A DNA stretch of 64,000 bases from Microbacterium sp. SORGH_AS_0888 (GTDB lineage Bacteria > Actinomycetota > Actinomycetes > Actinomycetales > Microbacteriaceae): assembly GCF_030818905.1 (NCBI RefSeq), contig NZ_JAUTAZ010000001.1, positions 1,984,001 to 2,048,000 of the forward strand. The letters run 5' to 3'. Of this stretch, positions 50,617-59,615 are shown in pieces (position 1 is the stretch's first letter; each line of letters opens with the position of its first letter). The notes under the pieces were generated by a model that did not search any database, had not been told where the DNA came from, and saw nothing but the letters and a program-made list of their open reading frames with translations. Made by a program: the position numbers and the translations under genes.

Positions 50617-50631
50617 TGAAAATCATTCTCA
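50617..50631 (-). promoter_or_regulatory. Zur box upstream of znuA
   Basis: TGAAAATCATTCTCA is a near-palindrome closely resembling the actinobacterial Zur consensus TGAAAATGATTTTCA (13 of 15). It covers the -35 region of the promoter whose -10 (TAGGCT) is at 50608-50603, so Zn-loaded Zur would repress znuACB. Confidence 0.82.
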
Positions 50632-50669
50632 AATCGAGTGGCCTCAACTCGACGCGCGCGCCCCGAGCC

Positions 50670-52037
50670 TCAGTCCAGGAGCAGCGCCGGCTCCTCGAGC
50701 ACCGAGGCGACATCCGCCACGAACCGGCTCATCCCGTCGCCGTCGATCACGCGATGGTCGAAGGAGCCGGACACCGTCGTCACCCAGCGCGGACGCACCT
50801 CGCCGTCGACGACCCACGGCTTCTGCCGGATCGCGCCCATGGCGATGATGCCCGACTCTCCGGGATTGATGATGGGCGTGCCCGCATCCATCCCGAACAC
50901 GCCGATGTTCGTGATCGTGATCGTGCCGCCCTGCTGGTCGGCGGGCGCCGTGCGACCGGCGCGCGCCGTCATCGTGAGGCTCTCGAGGGCGCGCGCCAGC
51001 TCGCGCGTGTTGAGGTTCTGGGCGTCCTTGATGTTGGGCACGAGCAAGCCCCGCGGGGTGGCCGCGGCGATCCCCAGGTTGACGAAGTGGCGGACCCGGA
51101 TCTCGGCGCCGCCGTCCTCCGTGTCGATCCACGCCGCGTTGACCATCGGGGTGCGCCGCACCGCCCAGATCACGGCGCGCGCCACGATCAGCAGCGGGGA
51201 GACCTTCACATCGGCGAAGTCTGGTGAGGCCTTCAGGCGCTTGACGAGCTCCATCGTGCGGGTGGCGTCGACATCCGTCCACACCGACACATGCGGCGCG
51301 GTGTAGGCCGACAGCACCATCCCGCGCGCCGTCGCCTTGCGCACGCCCTTGACCGGGATCGTCTCCTCGCGCTCACCCGCGGGGGCCGGGGCGACCCGGG
51401 CCGGGGAGCCCGACGCGGCCGGTCCCTGCGCCGGCGGCGCAGCGGCCGCGGGCGCGACCGCGATCGTCTCCTCGCGCACCTCGGGCCACTCCGGCGTCTC
51501 GATGTTGCGGAAGACGGAGGCCTGCGACGCATGCGTCATGACGTCCTCGCGCGTGATCTCGCCATCGGCGCCGGTGGGCACGACCGTGCCCAGGTCCACG
51601 CCGAGGTCGCGGGCGAGCTTGCGGATCGGGGGCTTCGCGAGGACGCCCGCGGAGGTCGCGGACGGCCGCACTGCCGGCTTGCGACGGCGTGAGCTGACCT
51701 GGCCCGCGGCGCCGTAGCCGACCAGCACGGAGCCGGAGCCGTCGTCGTCGGCCGGCGGCTCGACCGGCGCGGCCGGCGGCTCGGCGGGGGCGGCGTCCGC
51801 ATCCACGATCGAGATGATGGGCGCGCCGACCTCGACGGTGGCGCCCTCGGGGGCCAGGACCTGGCCCACGGTACCCGCGAACGGCGACGGCAGCTCGACG
51901 AGCGACTTGGCGGTCTCGATCTCGACGAGGACGTCGTTGACCGCGACGGCATCGCCCGGCGCGACCCGCCACTGCACGATCTCCGCCTCGGTCAGTCCCT
52001 CGCCGACATCCGGGAGATGGAAAGTCTGTTCGCTCAT
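50670..52037 (-). CDS. bkdC: 2-oxoacid dehydrogenase E2 (dihydrolipoyl acyltransferase, branched-chain type)
   Basis: A 455-aa E2. Residues 1-78 are a lipoyl domain with the lipoylated lysine in [15 protein letters not shown]; an Ala/Pro linker follows; [34 protein letters not shown] is the peripheral subunit-binding domain; the catalytic domain ends with [16 protein letters not shown] (HxxxDG). One lipoyl domain and the E1alpha/E1beta neighbours point to the branched-chain 2-oxoacid complex; E3 is elsewhere. Start is ATG 52037; the frame continues back through E1beta without coding sense. Confidence 0.92.
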   Translation of the reverse strand: MSEQTFHLPDVGEGLTEAEIVQWRVAPGDAVAVNDVLVEIETAKSLVELPSPFAGTVGQVLAPEGATVEVGAPIISIVDADAAPAEPPAAPVEPPADDDGSGSVLVGYGAAGQVSSRRRKPAVRPSATSAGVLAKPPIRKLARDLGVDLGTVVPTGADGEITREDVMTHASQASVFRNIETPEWPEVREETIAVAPAAAAPPAQGPAASGSPARVAPAPAGEREETIPVKGVRKATARGMVLSAYTAPHVSVWTDVDATRTMELVKRLKASPDFADVKVSPLLIVARAVIWAVRRTPMVNAAWIDTEDGGAEIRVRHFVNLGIAAATPRGLLVPNIKDAQNLNTRELARALESLTMTARAGRTAPADQQGGTITITNIGVFGMDAGTPIINPGESGIIAMGAIRQKPWVVDGEVRPRWVTTVSGSFDHRVIDGDGMSRFVADVASVLEEPALLLD

Positions 52038-52060
52038 CGCTGTTCCCTCATTCGTCCGAC

Positions 52061-52133
52061 CCGCGAGACCAGTCTCCGGCGCCGAGACCGGTGGGTTTCC
52101 CGCCGGTCTCGGCGCGCGCGACTGGTTTCGCGG
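52061..52133. repeat. Long intergenic palindrome, family copy B
   Basis: CCGCGAGACCAGT pairs with ACTGGTTTCGCGG (one mismatch) and GCGCCGAGACCGG pairs with CCGGTCTCGGCGC, separated by 5-nt internal loops and capped by a short loop with GGTTT. It begins 14 nt after the E1beta stop, inside the E1/E2 operon. It is nearly the same as copy C (63738-63810). Confidence 0.9.
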
Positions 52134-52147
52134 TCTGCTCCATCGTG

Positions 52148-53131
52148 TCAGTAGGCGAGGGCGCGGTCGACCGCCTCGAGGATGCGGTCGGGATCGGGCA
52201 GGTACACGCCCTCGAGCTTGGCCGGCGGGAACGGCACGTCGAAGCCCGACACCCGCAGCACCGGCGCCTCGAGCGCGTAGAACGCCCGCTCGGTCACGGT
52301 CGCCGCGACCTCGGACCCGAGCGAGGTGAACCCGGGCGCCTCCTGTGCGTAGACCATGCGTCCGGTGCGGCGCACCGAGTCGAGGATGGGCCCGTAGTCG
52401 ACCGGCGACAGCGACCGCAGGTCGACCACCTCCGCCGAGATGCCCTCGCCCTCCGCGAGCGCCGCGGCCTGCAGCAGGGTCGAGACCATCGCCCCGTGCC
52501 CGACGAGGGTCACATCCGTGCCACGACGCACGATCCGCGACGCATGCAGCGGCAGCGCGCGCGCCGAGAGGTCGACCTCGCCCTTGACCCAGTAGCGGCT
52601 CTTGGGCTCCAGGAAGACCACCGGGTCGTCGGAGGCGATCGCATCCTGGATCATCCAGTACGCGTCGTTCGGCGTCGAGGGGCTCACGACCCGCAGCCCC
52701 GCCGTGTGGGTGAAGTACGCCTCGGGGCTCTCCTGGTGATGCTCGATCGCGCCGATGTGCCCCCCGTAGGGGATGCGGATGACGACGGGCATGCGCAGGG
52801 CGCCCTCGTGCCGGTTCGTGATCTTCGCCAGCTGGGAGGTGATCTGGTCGAACGCCGGGTAGACGAAGCCGTCGAACTGGATCTCGCACACCGGGCGGAA
52901 GCCCGCCATCGCCAGCCCGATCGCCGTGCCCAGGATGCCCGACTCCGCCAACGGGGTGTCGATCACCCGACGGGGACCGAACTCGGCCTGCAGGCCCTCG
53001 GTGATGCGGAACACGCCGCCGAGGGGACCGATGTCCTCGCCCATGAGCACGACGTGGTCGTCGGCGGCCATCGTTGCCCGGAGTCCGGCGGTGAGGGCGC
53101 GGCTCAGGGGCATCGTCGTCAGCTCGCTCAT
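52148..53131 (-). CDS. bkdB: 2-oxoacid dehydrogenase E1 beta subunit
   Basis: A 327-aa E1beta. [94 protein letters not shown] is the N-terminal TPP-binding half, and [21 protein letters not shown] starts the C-terminal transketolase-like domain. With E1alpha it decarboxylates branched-chain 2-oxoacids and acylates E2. It is separated from E1alpha by the palindrome at 53151-53205. Confidence 0.92.
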   Translation of the reverse strand: MSELTTMPLSRALTAGLRATMAADDHVVLMGEDIGPLGGVFRITEGLQAEFGPRRVIDTPLAESGILGTAIGLAMAGFRPVCEIQFDGFVYPAFDQITSQLAKITNRHEGALRMPVVIRIPYGGHIGAIEHHQESPEAYFTHTAGLRVVSPSTPNDAYWMIQDAIASDDPVVFLEPKSRYWVKGEVDLSARALPLHASRIVRRGTDVTLVGHGAMVSTLLQAAALAEGEGISAEVVDLRSLSPVDYGPILDSVRRTGRMVYAQEAPGFTSLGSEVAATVTERAFYALEAPVLRVSGFDVPFPPAKLEGVYLPDPDRILEAVDRALAY

Positions 53132-53150
53132 GCGACATCCCTCCCCCAGG

Positions 53151-53205
53151 CATGTCCCACTTTCGACCGCTCAGCGGGGCCGCAAGCGGTCGAAAGTGGG
53201 ACATG
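53151..53205. repeat. Second-type intergenic palindrome with 21-bp perfect arms
   Basis: The left arm 53151-53171 (CATGTCCCACTTTCG...) is the exact reverse complement of 53185-53205, with a 13-nt loop. A further partial half-site, GCGGGACATGATC, follows at 53218-53230. It lies 24 nt after the E1alpha stop and before E1beta. Its sequence is unrelated to copies A-C. Confidence 0.88.
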
Positions 53206-53228
53206 CTCCGTTGCGAAGCGGGACATGA

Positions 53229-54383
53229 TCATGCCGGGTCCTCCTCGTACGAGGCCTCGTAGTCGGCCAGCCACTGCCGCTGCTCCTCGATCAGAGGATG
53301 CGGCTCGCTGTACACGTTCGCGAACATGCTGTCGGCCTCGAGCCCCCCGAGCTCCATCGTGCGCGCGCGGGCGTCCTCGGCGAACGCCGCCGCATCCGCC
53401 TCGACCCCCGCGAAGAACGCCTCCCCGGCGCCGCGCGAGAGGAGGTAGGCGCGCATCCGCTCGATCGGGTCGCGGTCGGCCCAGGCGCGCTCCTCGTCGC
53501 TCGTGCGGTACTTGGTCGGATCGTCGCTGGTCGTGTGGGCACCCATGCGGTAGGTCATCGCCTCGATCGCCCGCGGGCCGAGGCCGGCGCGGGCCTCCTC
53601 GAGGGCCCGCCGGGTCACGGCGTAGCTCGCCAGGACGTCGTTGCCGTCCACCTGGACGCTCGGCATCCCGTAACCCGCCCCCCGCCGGAACAGCGGTGCC
53701 CGCGACTGCGTCTGGACCGGCACCGAGATCGCCCACTGGTTGTTCTGCAGGAAGAACACCTCCGGCGTGCGGTAGCTGGCGGCGAACACCATGGCCTCGT
53801 GCACGTCGCCCTGGCTCGACGCGCCGTCGCCGTAGTAGACGATGACGGCCTCGTCGCGCTCCGGGTCGCCCGTGCCCGAGCGCCCGTCGAAGGCGAGGCC
53901 CATCGCGAAGCCGGTGGCATGGAGGGTCTGCGACCCCAGCACCAGCGTGTAGATGTGCGTGTTGCCGTTCTTCGGGTCGAACGGGTTCCAGCCGCCGTGC
54001 GTCAGCCCGCGCATGACGCGGATGATGTCGACCGGGTCGACGCCCCGGGTCGTGCACACGACGTGCTCGCGATACGACGGGAAGATGTGGTCCTGCGTCC
54101 GGGCGGCCCGGACCGAGCCCACCTGCGCGGCCTCCTGGCCGAGGCTCGGCGGCCACAGCGCGAGCTGGCCCTGTCGCTGCAGGTTGGTCGCCTGCCGGTC
54201 GAAGGCGCGGATGACGACCATGTCGCGGTAGAACGTCTCGAGGTCGGAGTCGCTCAGCGCCTCGATCTCGGAGAGATAGGGCTCCGCAGCGGGAGAAGGG
54301 GCGAACGAGCCGTCGGCGGCCAGGACGCGAACGACGTCAGGGTCGTCGACAGGCACGAGGGGGCTCGCGTCGTCGGGGGTCAC
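53229..54383 (-). CDS. bkdA: 2-oxoacid dehydrogenase E1 alpha subunit
   Basis: A 384-aa E1alpha. DMVVIRAFDRQATNLQRQGQLALWPPSLGQEAAQVG is the N-terminal part, IVYYGDGASSQGDVHEAMVFAASYRTPEVFFLQNNQWAIS is the GDG-NN thiamine-diphosphate motif, and TYRMGAHTTSDDPTKYR is the phosphorylation-loop region. TLHATGFAMGLAFDG also fits branched-chain E1. Its start lies 5 nt after the aminotransferase stop, so the aminotransferase and the dehydrogenase form one unit; transamination gives the 2-oxoacid that E1 uses. Confidence 0.92.
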   Translation of the reverse strand: MTPDDASPLVPVDDPDVVRVLAADGSFAPSPAAEPYLSEIEALSDSDLETFYRDMVVIRAFDRQATNLQRQGQLALWPPSLGQEAAQVGSVRAARTQDHIFPSYREHVVCTTRGVDPVDIIRVMRGLTHGGWNPFDPKNGNTHIYTLVLGSQTLHATGFAMGLAFDGRSGTGDPERDEAVIVYYGDGASSQGDVHEAMVFAASYRTPEVFFLQNNQWAISVPVQTQSRAPLFRRGAGYGMPSVQVDGNDVLASYAVTRRALEEARAGLGPRAIEAMTYRMGAHTTSDDPTKYRTSDEERAWADRDPIERMRAYLLSRGAGEAFFAGVEADAAAFAEDARARTMELGGLEADSMFANVYSEPHPLIEEQRQWLADYEASYEEDPA

Positions 54384-54388
54384 GGTTC

Positions 54389-55495
54389 CTACCGTAGCCG
54401 CCGCGCTTCGTGCCCCTCCGCAAGGTTCCCCACAACGGATGCAGCGATCCGTAGGACCTTCTCCACAGCATCCGGCTCGCCGACCGACACGCGGATGCCG
54501 TCACCGGCGAAACCGCGGACGATCAGCCCTGCCGCCTCGAACTCCGCGGCGACCGCCGTCGTCTCCGCCCCCGTCGCGAGCCAGACGAAGTTGCCCTGCG
54601 CCTCGGGGACGCGCCAGCCGGCCTCGCGGAGCGCCGCCACGAGCCGGTCGCGACGCTCGGCGATGACCTCGACCCTGGCCCGCAGCTCGGCCTCCGCGTC
54701 GAGGCTCGCGAGCGCCGCCTCCTCGGCCTGCGCCGTGACGGCGAGCGGGATCGCGGTGGACCGCGCGGCATCCAGCACCCGGCGGTGCCCGATGGCGTAG
54801 CCGACGCGCAGCCCCGCGAGGCCGTACGCCTTGGAGAAGGTGCGCAGCACCACGACGTTCGGTCGGGCGATGCCCGGCTCCCGCAGTCCGTCGACGGCAT
54901 CCGGGTCGGTGACGAACTCGGTGTAGGCCTCGTCGAGGATGATGAGGACGTCGTCCGGCACGGCGGCGACGAAGGCGTCGAACTCGGCCTGGTGAACGAC
55001 GGGACCGGTCGGGTTGTTGGGGCTGCACACGATCACCACACGGGTGCGATCGGTCACCGCCGCCGCCATCGCGGGCAGGTCGTGGCGGGACTCGTCCGTG
55101 AGCGGCACCTCGACCGGGCGGGCCCCGGCCACGACCGCCAGCCCGGGATAGGCCTCGAACGAGCGCCACGCGTAGACGACCTCGTCCCCCGCGCCGGCCG
55201 CCGCCTGCACGAGCTGGTACAGCAGCGCCACGCTGCCCGCGCCGACGTGCACCTCGTCGGCGGCGACGCCGTAGCGCTCGCCGAGCCGCTCGCGCAGTCG
55301 CGCCGCCGTCGCATCCGGGTAGCGGTTCATGTCGACGCGCGCACGCAGGACCTCGACGACGTGCGGCAGCGGGTCGAACGGGTTCTCGTTGCTCGAGAGC
55401 TTGAACGCGCCCTCGCCGGCCTGCTTGCCCTGCCGATACGGCGGCAGGGCCGCGATCTCGGGGCGAACGCGCACGGGGATGGGCTCGATGGTCAC
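54389..55495 (-). CDS. HisC-like class I aminotransferase (histidinol-phosphate or aromatic)
   Basis: A 368-aa fold-type I PLP enzyme. [65 protein letters not shown] and [19 protein letters not shown] (PLP lysine in SKAYG) are all present. Both HisC and the actinobacterial aromatic aminotransferase Pat look like this; lack of other his genes nearby favours Pat. It stands directly upstream of the E1-E2 genes. TAGACT lies 6 nt before the GTG start (leaderless). Confidence 0.87.
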   Translation of the reverse strand: MTIEPIPVRVRPEIAALPPYRQGKQAGEGAFKLSSNENPFDPLPHVVEVLRARVDMNRYPDATAARLRERLGERYGVAADEVHVGAGSVALLYQLVQAAAGAGDEVVYAWRSFEAYPGLAVVAGARPVEVPLTDESRHDLPAMAAAVTDRTRVVIVCSPNNPTGPVVHQAEFDAFVAAVPDDVLIILDEAYTEFVTDPDAVDGLREPGIARPNVVVLRTFSKAYGLAGLRVGYAIGHRRVLDAARSTAIPLAVTAQAEEAALASLDAEAELRARVEVIAERRDRLVAALREAGWRVPEAQGNFVWLATGAETTAVAAEFEAAGLIVRGFAGDGIRVSVGEPDAVEKVLRIAASVVGNLAEGHEARRLR

Positions 55496-55567
55496 CCGAC
55501 GAGTCTAGGAGCGGGTCGGCTCGCGCGCGTGCGTGACATCGTCGCTCACGCGCGAGAGAGTGTCGGC

Positions 55568-55960
55568 ATGCGTTTCCTCATCCGCGTGGTCATCAACGCG
55601 TTCGCGATCTGGGTCGTGACCCTCGTTCCCGTCCTCGGGGTCTCCGTCATCGCCTTCCCGCCGGGCGAGGAGCTGCAGCTCGTGCTGACCCTGCTGCTGG
55701 TCGCTGCGATCTTCGCCCTCGTCAACACGATCGTCGGCACGGTCGTGAAGATCCTCACGTTCCCTATCTACATCCTGACGCTCGGACTGTTCTCCCTCGT
55801 GGTCAACGGGTTCCTGCTCTGGCTGACCGCATGGATCACCGAGCTGTGGGACTGGGGACTGCGCCTCCAGGACTTCTGGTGGGGCGTCGTCGCGGCCCTG
55901 CTCATCTCGCTCATCAACTGGGTCTTCGGCATCATCCTGCGCCCCCAGCGGAAGGAGTGA
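55568..55960 (+). CDS. Four-helix membrane protein (phage-holin-IV/DUF superfamily)
   Basis: A 130-aa protein with four helices: FLIRVVINAFAIWVVTLVPVLGVSVIAF, LQLVLTLLLVAAIFALVNTIVGTVVKILTFPIYILTLGLFSLVVNGFLLWLTAWITELW and WWGVVAALLISLINWVFGIIL. This is the 4-TMS holin-like family common as single chromosomal genes in actinobacteria; nothing phage-like surrounds it, so lysis is unlikely. The last 29 bp overlap the convergent hydrolase gene. Confidence 0.85.
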   Translation: MRFLIRVVINAFAIWVVTLVPVLGVSVIAFPPGEELQLVLTLLLVAAIFALVNTIVGTVVKILTFPIYILTLGLFSLVVNGFLLWLTAWITELWDWGLRLQDFWWGVVAALLISLINWVFGIILRPQRKE

Positions 55961-57284
55961 GCGGAGCAGGCCCCGGCGCGGGCACCGGATGCCGGGCGGG
56001 TGCCGCGACGGGAGCGAACTCGTAGGCCGTGACCGCCGTCGCGGTTCCCAGCGTCCCCAGCCGCTCGTGCAGGGCGGCCGCGCGCGGGTCACCGGATCCG
56101 TCGACCATCGCGGCCGTCTCGAGATAGGCGTCGAGGTCGTGCGCGGCGGCCCGCAGATCCTGGATGCCGACATCCGGGTCGGCCGTGCGCTCGGCGACGA
56201 AGCTGCCCTCGCCGCCGACGCGCTGCGGATACCCGCCGTCGGCGAGCGCCGAGACCGGGTCGTCGCCGTGGCGCAGCTCGGCGCTCAGCGTCCCGGGTCC
56301 GGCGTCATACGAGGTGGGGGACCCTGCGGTGGCGAGCACCTGCGTGTCGTAGACGCCGGATGCGGCCAGCGCATCGACGATCATTCCTCCCTGCGAGTGG
56401 CCGAAGGCGAAGAGCGCATCGCCGCTCTCCGCGCCCGCCGCCGCGAGCGCGGCCTCGACCGCCGCGAGGGAGGCCGCATCCTCCCCCGTGAACAGCCGGC
56501 GGTTGGCGTCGCCGTTCCACGGGTCGGAGCCGAGGATCGTCTGCATCCCGACGACGTAGACCGCGAAGGCACGCCGGCCGTCCGGCAGGTCGTAGCGCTC
56601 GACCCGCACGCGCGCGTCGCCGCCCTCGGGGATGCGGTCGAACGCGTCGGCGAGCGTCGTGGGCGCCACGGCGGATGCCGTCGACACCGTCCGCACGGCG
56701 ACCGGGCCCACGTCGCCGGCGACCGCACCGCCCCGCGGGATGCGACCGCGGCCGGAGCTCCGGACGCCCGTCACGAGCGCCGCCAGGGCGCCGGATGCGA
56801 CCGCCAGGGGCGCGGCGACGCCCGTCAGCAGCGCGACCGTGCGCAGCAGCCCGAGCTGCGAGGTGGCCGCGTCGCCCGCATGTCCGTGCTCCTCGAGCGC
56901 GGCCTCGGCGATCCGCTCCGCCTCGGGCGACCGCTCCCGCCGCAGCGCGATCTCCGCGTCGACGGCGGCCGTGTCCGCCCCCGCGGCGGAGCGCTGGAGG
57001 CGGAGCTCGATCAGATCGTAGGCGTCGGCGCTCGTGCGCAGTCCCGCGGCGAGCGCCATGGCGTCGGCCGCCGCGCCTTCGAGGCGCTCGACGCCGCGGA
57101 TGGCCTCGGCATGCTCCCCGAGCGCGGAGAACAGCGCCACCGCGATCCGTTCGCGCGCCCTCGACACGTCGGCCGCGGCCTCGCGCACCTGGGCGGTCGC
57201 GACATCCAGATCGGCCGCAGCCGCGCGCAGGTCATCCGCGTCGACGGCGATCGCCCCGCCCGACGAGATCGTGACCCCGCTCAT
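55932..57284 (-). CDS. Alpha/beta-hydrolase with N-terminal WXG/ESX-like helical region
   Basis: A 450-aa protein. Residues 1-130 are helical (VDADDLRAAAADLDVATAQVREAAADVSRARERIAVALF; AMALAAGLRTSADAYDLIELRLQRSAAG), resembling WXG100/ESX-type bundles; two hydrophobic segments (LGLLRTVALLTGVAAPLAVASGALAALVTGV) follow; the C-terminal half is a lipase-type hydrolase with GHSQGG as nucleophile elbow and HGDDPVSAL. Its ATG overlaps the upstream small gene as ATGA. The layout suggests an exported effector or surface enzyme with its small partner. Confidence 0.8.
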   Translation of the reverse strand: MSGVTISSGGAIAVDADDLRAAAADLDVATAQVREAAADVSRARERIAVALFSALGEHAEAIRGVERLEGAAADAMALAAGLRTSADAYDLIELRLQRSAAGADTAAVDAEIALRRERSPEAERIAEAALEEHGHAGDAATSQLGLLRTVALLTGVAAPLAVASGALAALVTGVRSSGRGRIPRGGAVAGDVGPVAVRTVSTASAVAPTTLADAFDRIPEGGDARVRVERYDLPDGRRAFAVYVVGMQTILGSDPWNGDANRRLFTGEDAASLAAVEAALAAAGAESGDALFAFGHSQGGMIVDALAASGVYDTQVLATAGSPTSYDAGPGTLSAELRHGDDPVSALADGGYPQRVGGEGSFVAERTADPDVGIQDLRAAAHDLDAYLETAAMVDGSGDPRAAALHERLGTLGTATAVTAYEFAPVAAPARHPVPAPGPAPLTPSAGGAG

Positions 57285-57553
57285 CCGACCGCCCCGGAGA
57301 GCGCCCGCGTCCGGGCGACGCGCAGCTCGTCGCCGATGTCCTCGAGCTGGAGGCGGCAGGCGCGCAGCTCGTCGCACCAGGCTCCCAGGCCCTCCCGGAA
57401 CACGCTCGCCGCGGGCGAGACCCACCGTGTGCGGGCATCGAGGTCGTCCGCGAGCGCGGCGGCGACGGTCAATCGGTGGCCGGCCTCGGCGAGCGCCTGA
57501 CGCGCGGCATCCAACGAGGCTGCCGCGGCCTCGGGGCTGGGACGTGTGCTCAT
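57281..57553 (-). CDS. WXG100-like small helical protein
   Basis: A 90-aa protein: AAAASLDAARQALAEAGHRLTVAAALADDLDARTRWVSPAASVFREGLGAWCDELRACRLQLEDIGDELRVARTRA is two helices around a W-V-S turn, like the WxG motif of ESAT-6/CFP-10 relatives. Length and the ATGA overlap with the hydrolase gene suit an Esx-type partner. No type VII secretion genes are in the window, so this is inference from shape. Confidence 0.65.
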   Translation of the reverse strand: MSTRPSPEAAAASLDAARQALAEAGHRLTVAAALADDLDARTRWVSPAASVFREGLGAWCDELRACRLQLEDIGDELRVARTRALSGAVG

Positions 57554-57667
57554 GCGCCGATCATGACGGGCGCGACCGGGCGCTCGGCGGCCCCGTCGAC
57601 CTGGCCGTGCACAACTCCGTCCGCGATGCGGGCTGTGCAGAACACGATGAGGCGGGACAATGGCAGG

Positions 57668-58171
57668 ATGAGCGCACCCGAGACGTTCCGCATCGTGTTC
57701 GTGTGCACGGGCAACATCTGCCGGTCCCCCATGGCCGAGATCGTGTTCCGCAACCTCGCCGATGCCGCGGGCCTGGGCACCCGTGTGCGCTCGACGAGCT
57801 CCGGCACGGGCGACTGGCACGTCGGCGAGCGCGCGGACGAGCGCACGATCCGGGCGCTGGCGGCGCGCGGCTACGACGGCTCGGCCCACCGCGCACGGCA
57901 GTTCTCCCTGGCCGACTTCGAGGGCAACGACCTCATCGTCGCCCTCGACCGCTCCCACGAACGGATCCTCCGCGAGTGGGCGCCGACCGAGTCGGACGCC
58001 GACAAGATCGTCCTGCTGCGCGGGTTCGATCCGGCGGCCGGCGACCAGCTCGACGTCCCGGACCCCTACTACGCCGGTCCCGAGATGTTCGACGAGGTGC
58101 TCGGTATGATCGAGAGCGCGAGCCGGTCGCTCTTCCGGCAACTCGAACCCGCCATCCGTCTCACGGCGTAG
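57668..58171 (+). CDS. Low-molecular-weight protein tyrosine phosphatase
   Basis: A 167-aa phosphatase. VFVCTGNICRSPMAE at residues ~10-24 is the CX5R signature with catalytic cysteine and arginine, and DVPDPYYAGPEMFDEVLGMIE holds the general-acid aspartate. Such enzymes act on tyrosine kinases of capsule synthesis or on host/other phosphoproteins; the target is unknown. A GACAAT box lies 6 nt before the ATG. Confidence 0.93.
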   Translation: MSAPETFRIVFVCTGNICRSPMAEIVFRNLADAAGLGTRVRSTSSGTGDWHVGERADERTIRALAARGYDGSAHRARQFSLADFEGNDLIVALDRSHERILREWAPTESDADKIVLLRGFDPAAGDQLDVPDPYYAGPEMFDEVLGMIESASRSLFRQLEPAIRLTA

Positions 58172-58202
58172 CAGCGCGGATGGCCGCATCCGACGGAGTA
58201 CC

Positions 58203-59582
58203 GTGACGAGCTTTCCCGTCCAGCCGCTCAGCCCCCTCGACGGCCGCTACCGGCCGGCGGTCGCAGCCCTCGGCGAGTTCCTGTCCGAGGCCGGCCTCAA
58301 CCGCGCCCGCGTGGAGGTGGAGGTCGAGTGGCTCATCGCCCTCACCGACCGGGCGGTCTTCGGCTCGACGCCGCTGACCGACACCGAGAAGGAGTCGCTG
58401 CGGCGCCTCTACCGCGACTTCGGACAGGCCGAGATCACCTGGCTCGCGGAACGGGAGGCCGTCACGCGGCATGACGTGAAGGCCGTCGAGTACCTCGTAC
58501 GCGACCGGCTGAGCGAGCTCGGGCTCGACGCGATCGCCGAGCTCACCCACTTCGCCTGCACGAGCGAGGACATCAACTCCGCCGCCTACGCGCTCACGGT
58601 CAAGCGCGCCGTGACCGAGGTGTGGCTGCCCAAGCTCCACGAGGTGATCGCGGCCCTCCGCGCGCTCGCGGAGGAGCACCGGGACGCCGCCATGCTGGCC
58701 CGCACGCACGGTCAGCCCGCCACCCCCACCACGATGGGCAAGGAGCTCGCCGTGTTCGCGTGGCGGCTGGAGCGGGTGGCCCACCAGGTCGCGGCCTCGG
58801 ACTTCCTGGCGAAGTTCTCCGGCGCGACAGGCACCTGGTCCGCGCACCTCGCCGCCGACCCCGAGCTGGACTGGCCCGCTCTCTCACGATCCTTCATCGA
58901 GGGGCTCGGGCTCGGCTTCAACGAGCTGACGACCCAGATCGAGTCGCACGACTGGCAGGTCGAGCTGTACGACCGCGCGCGCCACGCGGGCGGCATCCTG
59001 CACAATCTCGCGACGGATGTCTGGACCTACATCTCGCTCGGCTACTTCTCGCAGATCCCGGTCGCCGGCGCGACCGGCTCCTCGACCATGCCGCACAAGA
59101 TCAATCCCATCCGGTTCGAGAACGCGGAGGCCAACCTCGAGATCGCGGGCGGCCTGTTCGTGACCCTCGCCGCGACCCTCGTGACGTCGCGGATGCAGCG
59201 CGACCTCACCGACTCCACGACGCAGCGCAACATCGGCGTGGCGTTCGGCCACTCGCTGCTCGCGCTCGACAACCTGCTCCGAGGCCTCGGCGAGATCTCG
59301 CTCGCGCGCGAGGTGCTCCTCGACGACCTCGACCACAACTGGGAGGTGCTGGCCGAGGCGATCCAGACCGTGGTGCGCGCCGAGGTCGTCGCCGGGCGCT
59401 CGACCATCTCCGACCCCTACGCGCTGCTCAAGGAGCTCACGCGCGGCCGCCGGGTGGGAGCGCCCGAGCTCGCGGAGTTCGTAGCAGGACTGGAGATCGG
59501 GGATGCGGCCAAGCAGCGGCTGCTCGCCCTCACCCCCGCGACCTACACCGGCCTCGCGGCCCGGCTGGTGGCCGACGCCTGA
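58203..59582 (+). CDS. purB: Adenylosuccinate lyase
   Basis: A 459-aa fumarase-superfamily enzyme. Signature SSTMPHKINPIRFENAE is intact, with HTHGQPATPTTMGKE-like ARTHGQPATPTTMGKELAVFAWRLERV and FACTSEDINSAAYALTV as the other active-site parts. It cleaves SAICAR and adenylosuccinate in purine synthesis. The GTG start is 31 nt after the phosphatase stop. purC lies about 3 kb downstream, not in the same unit. Confidence 0.96.
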   Translation: MTSFPVQPLSPLDGRYRPAVAALGEFLSEAGLNRARVEVEVEWLIALTDRAVFGSTPLTDTEKESLRRLYRDFGQAEITWLAEREAVTRHDVKAVEYLVRDRLSELGLDAIAELTHFACTSEDINSAAYALTVKRAVTEVWLPKLHEVIAALRALAEEHRDAAMLARTHGQPATPTTMGKELAVFAWRLERVAHQVAASDFLAKFSGATGTWSAHLAADPELDWPALSRSFIEGLGLGFNELTTQIESHDWQVELYDRARHAGGILHNLATDVWTYISLGYFSQIPVAGATGSSTMPHKINPIRFENAEANLEIAGGLFVTLAATLVTSRMQRDLTDSTTQRNIGVAFGHSLLALDNLLRGLGEISLAREVLLDDLDHNWEVLAEAIQTVVRAEVVAGRSTISDPYALLKELTRGRRVGAPELAEFVAGLEIGDAAKQRLLALTPATYTGLAARLVADA

Positions 59583-59615
59583 GCGCACCGCGACTGACCC
59601 AGGGAGGACACGACG

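Noticed and set aside
54389-55495. hisC within a histidine biosynthesis operon
   Set aside because: No other his gene is adjacent and the gene runs into branched-chain dehydrogenase genes, so the specific hisC name was not given.
55568-55960. Phage holin as evidence of a prophage
   Set aside because: No endolysin, tail, portal or integrase gene is nearby; this 4-helix family occurs as single chromosomal genes in actinobacteria.
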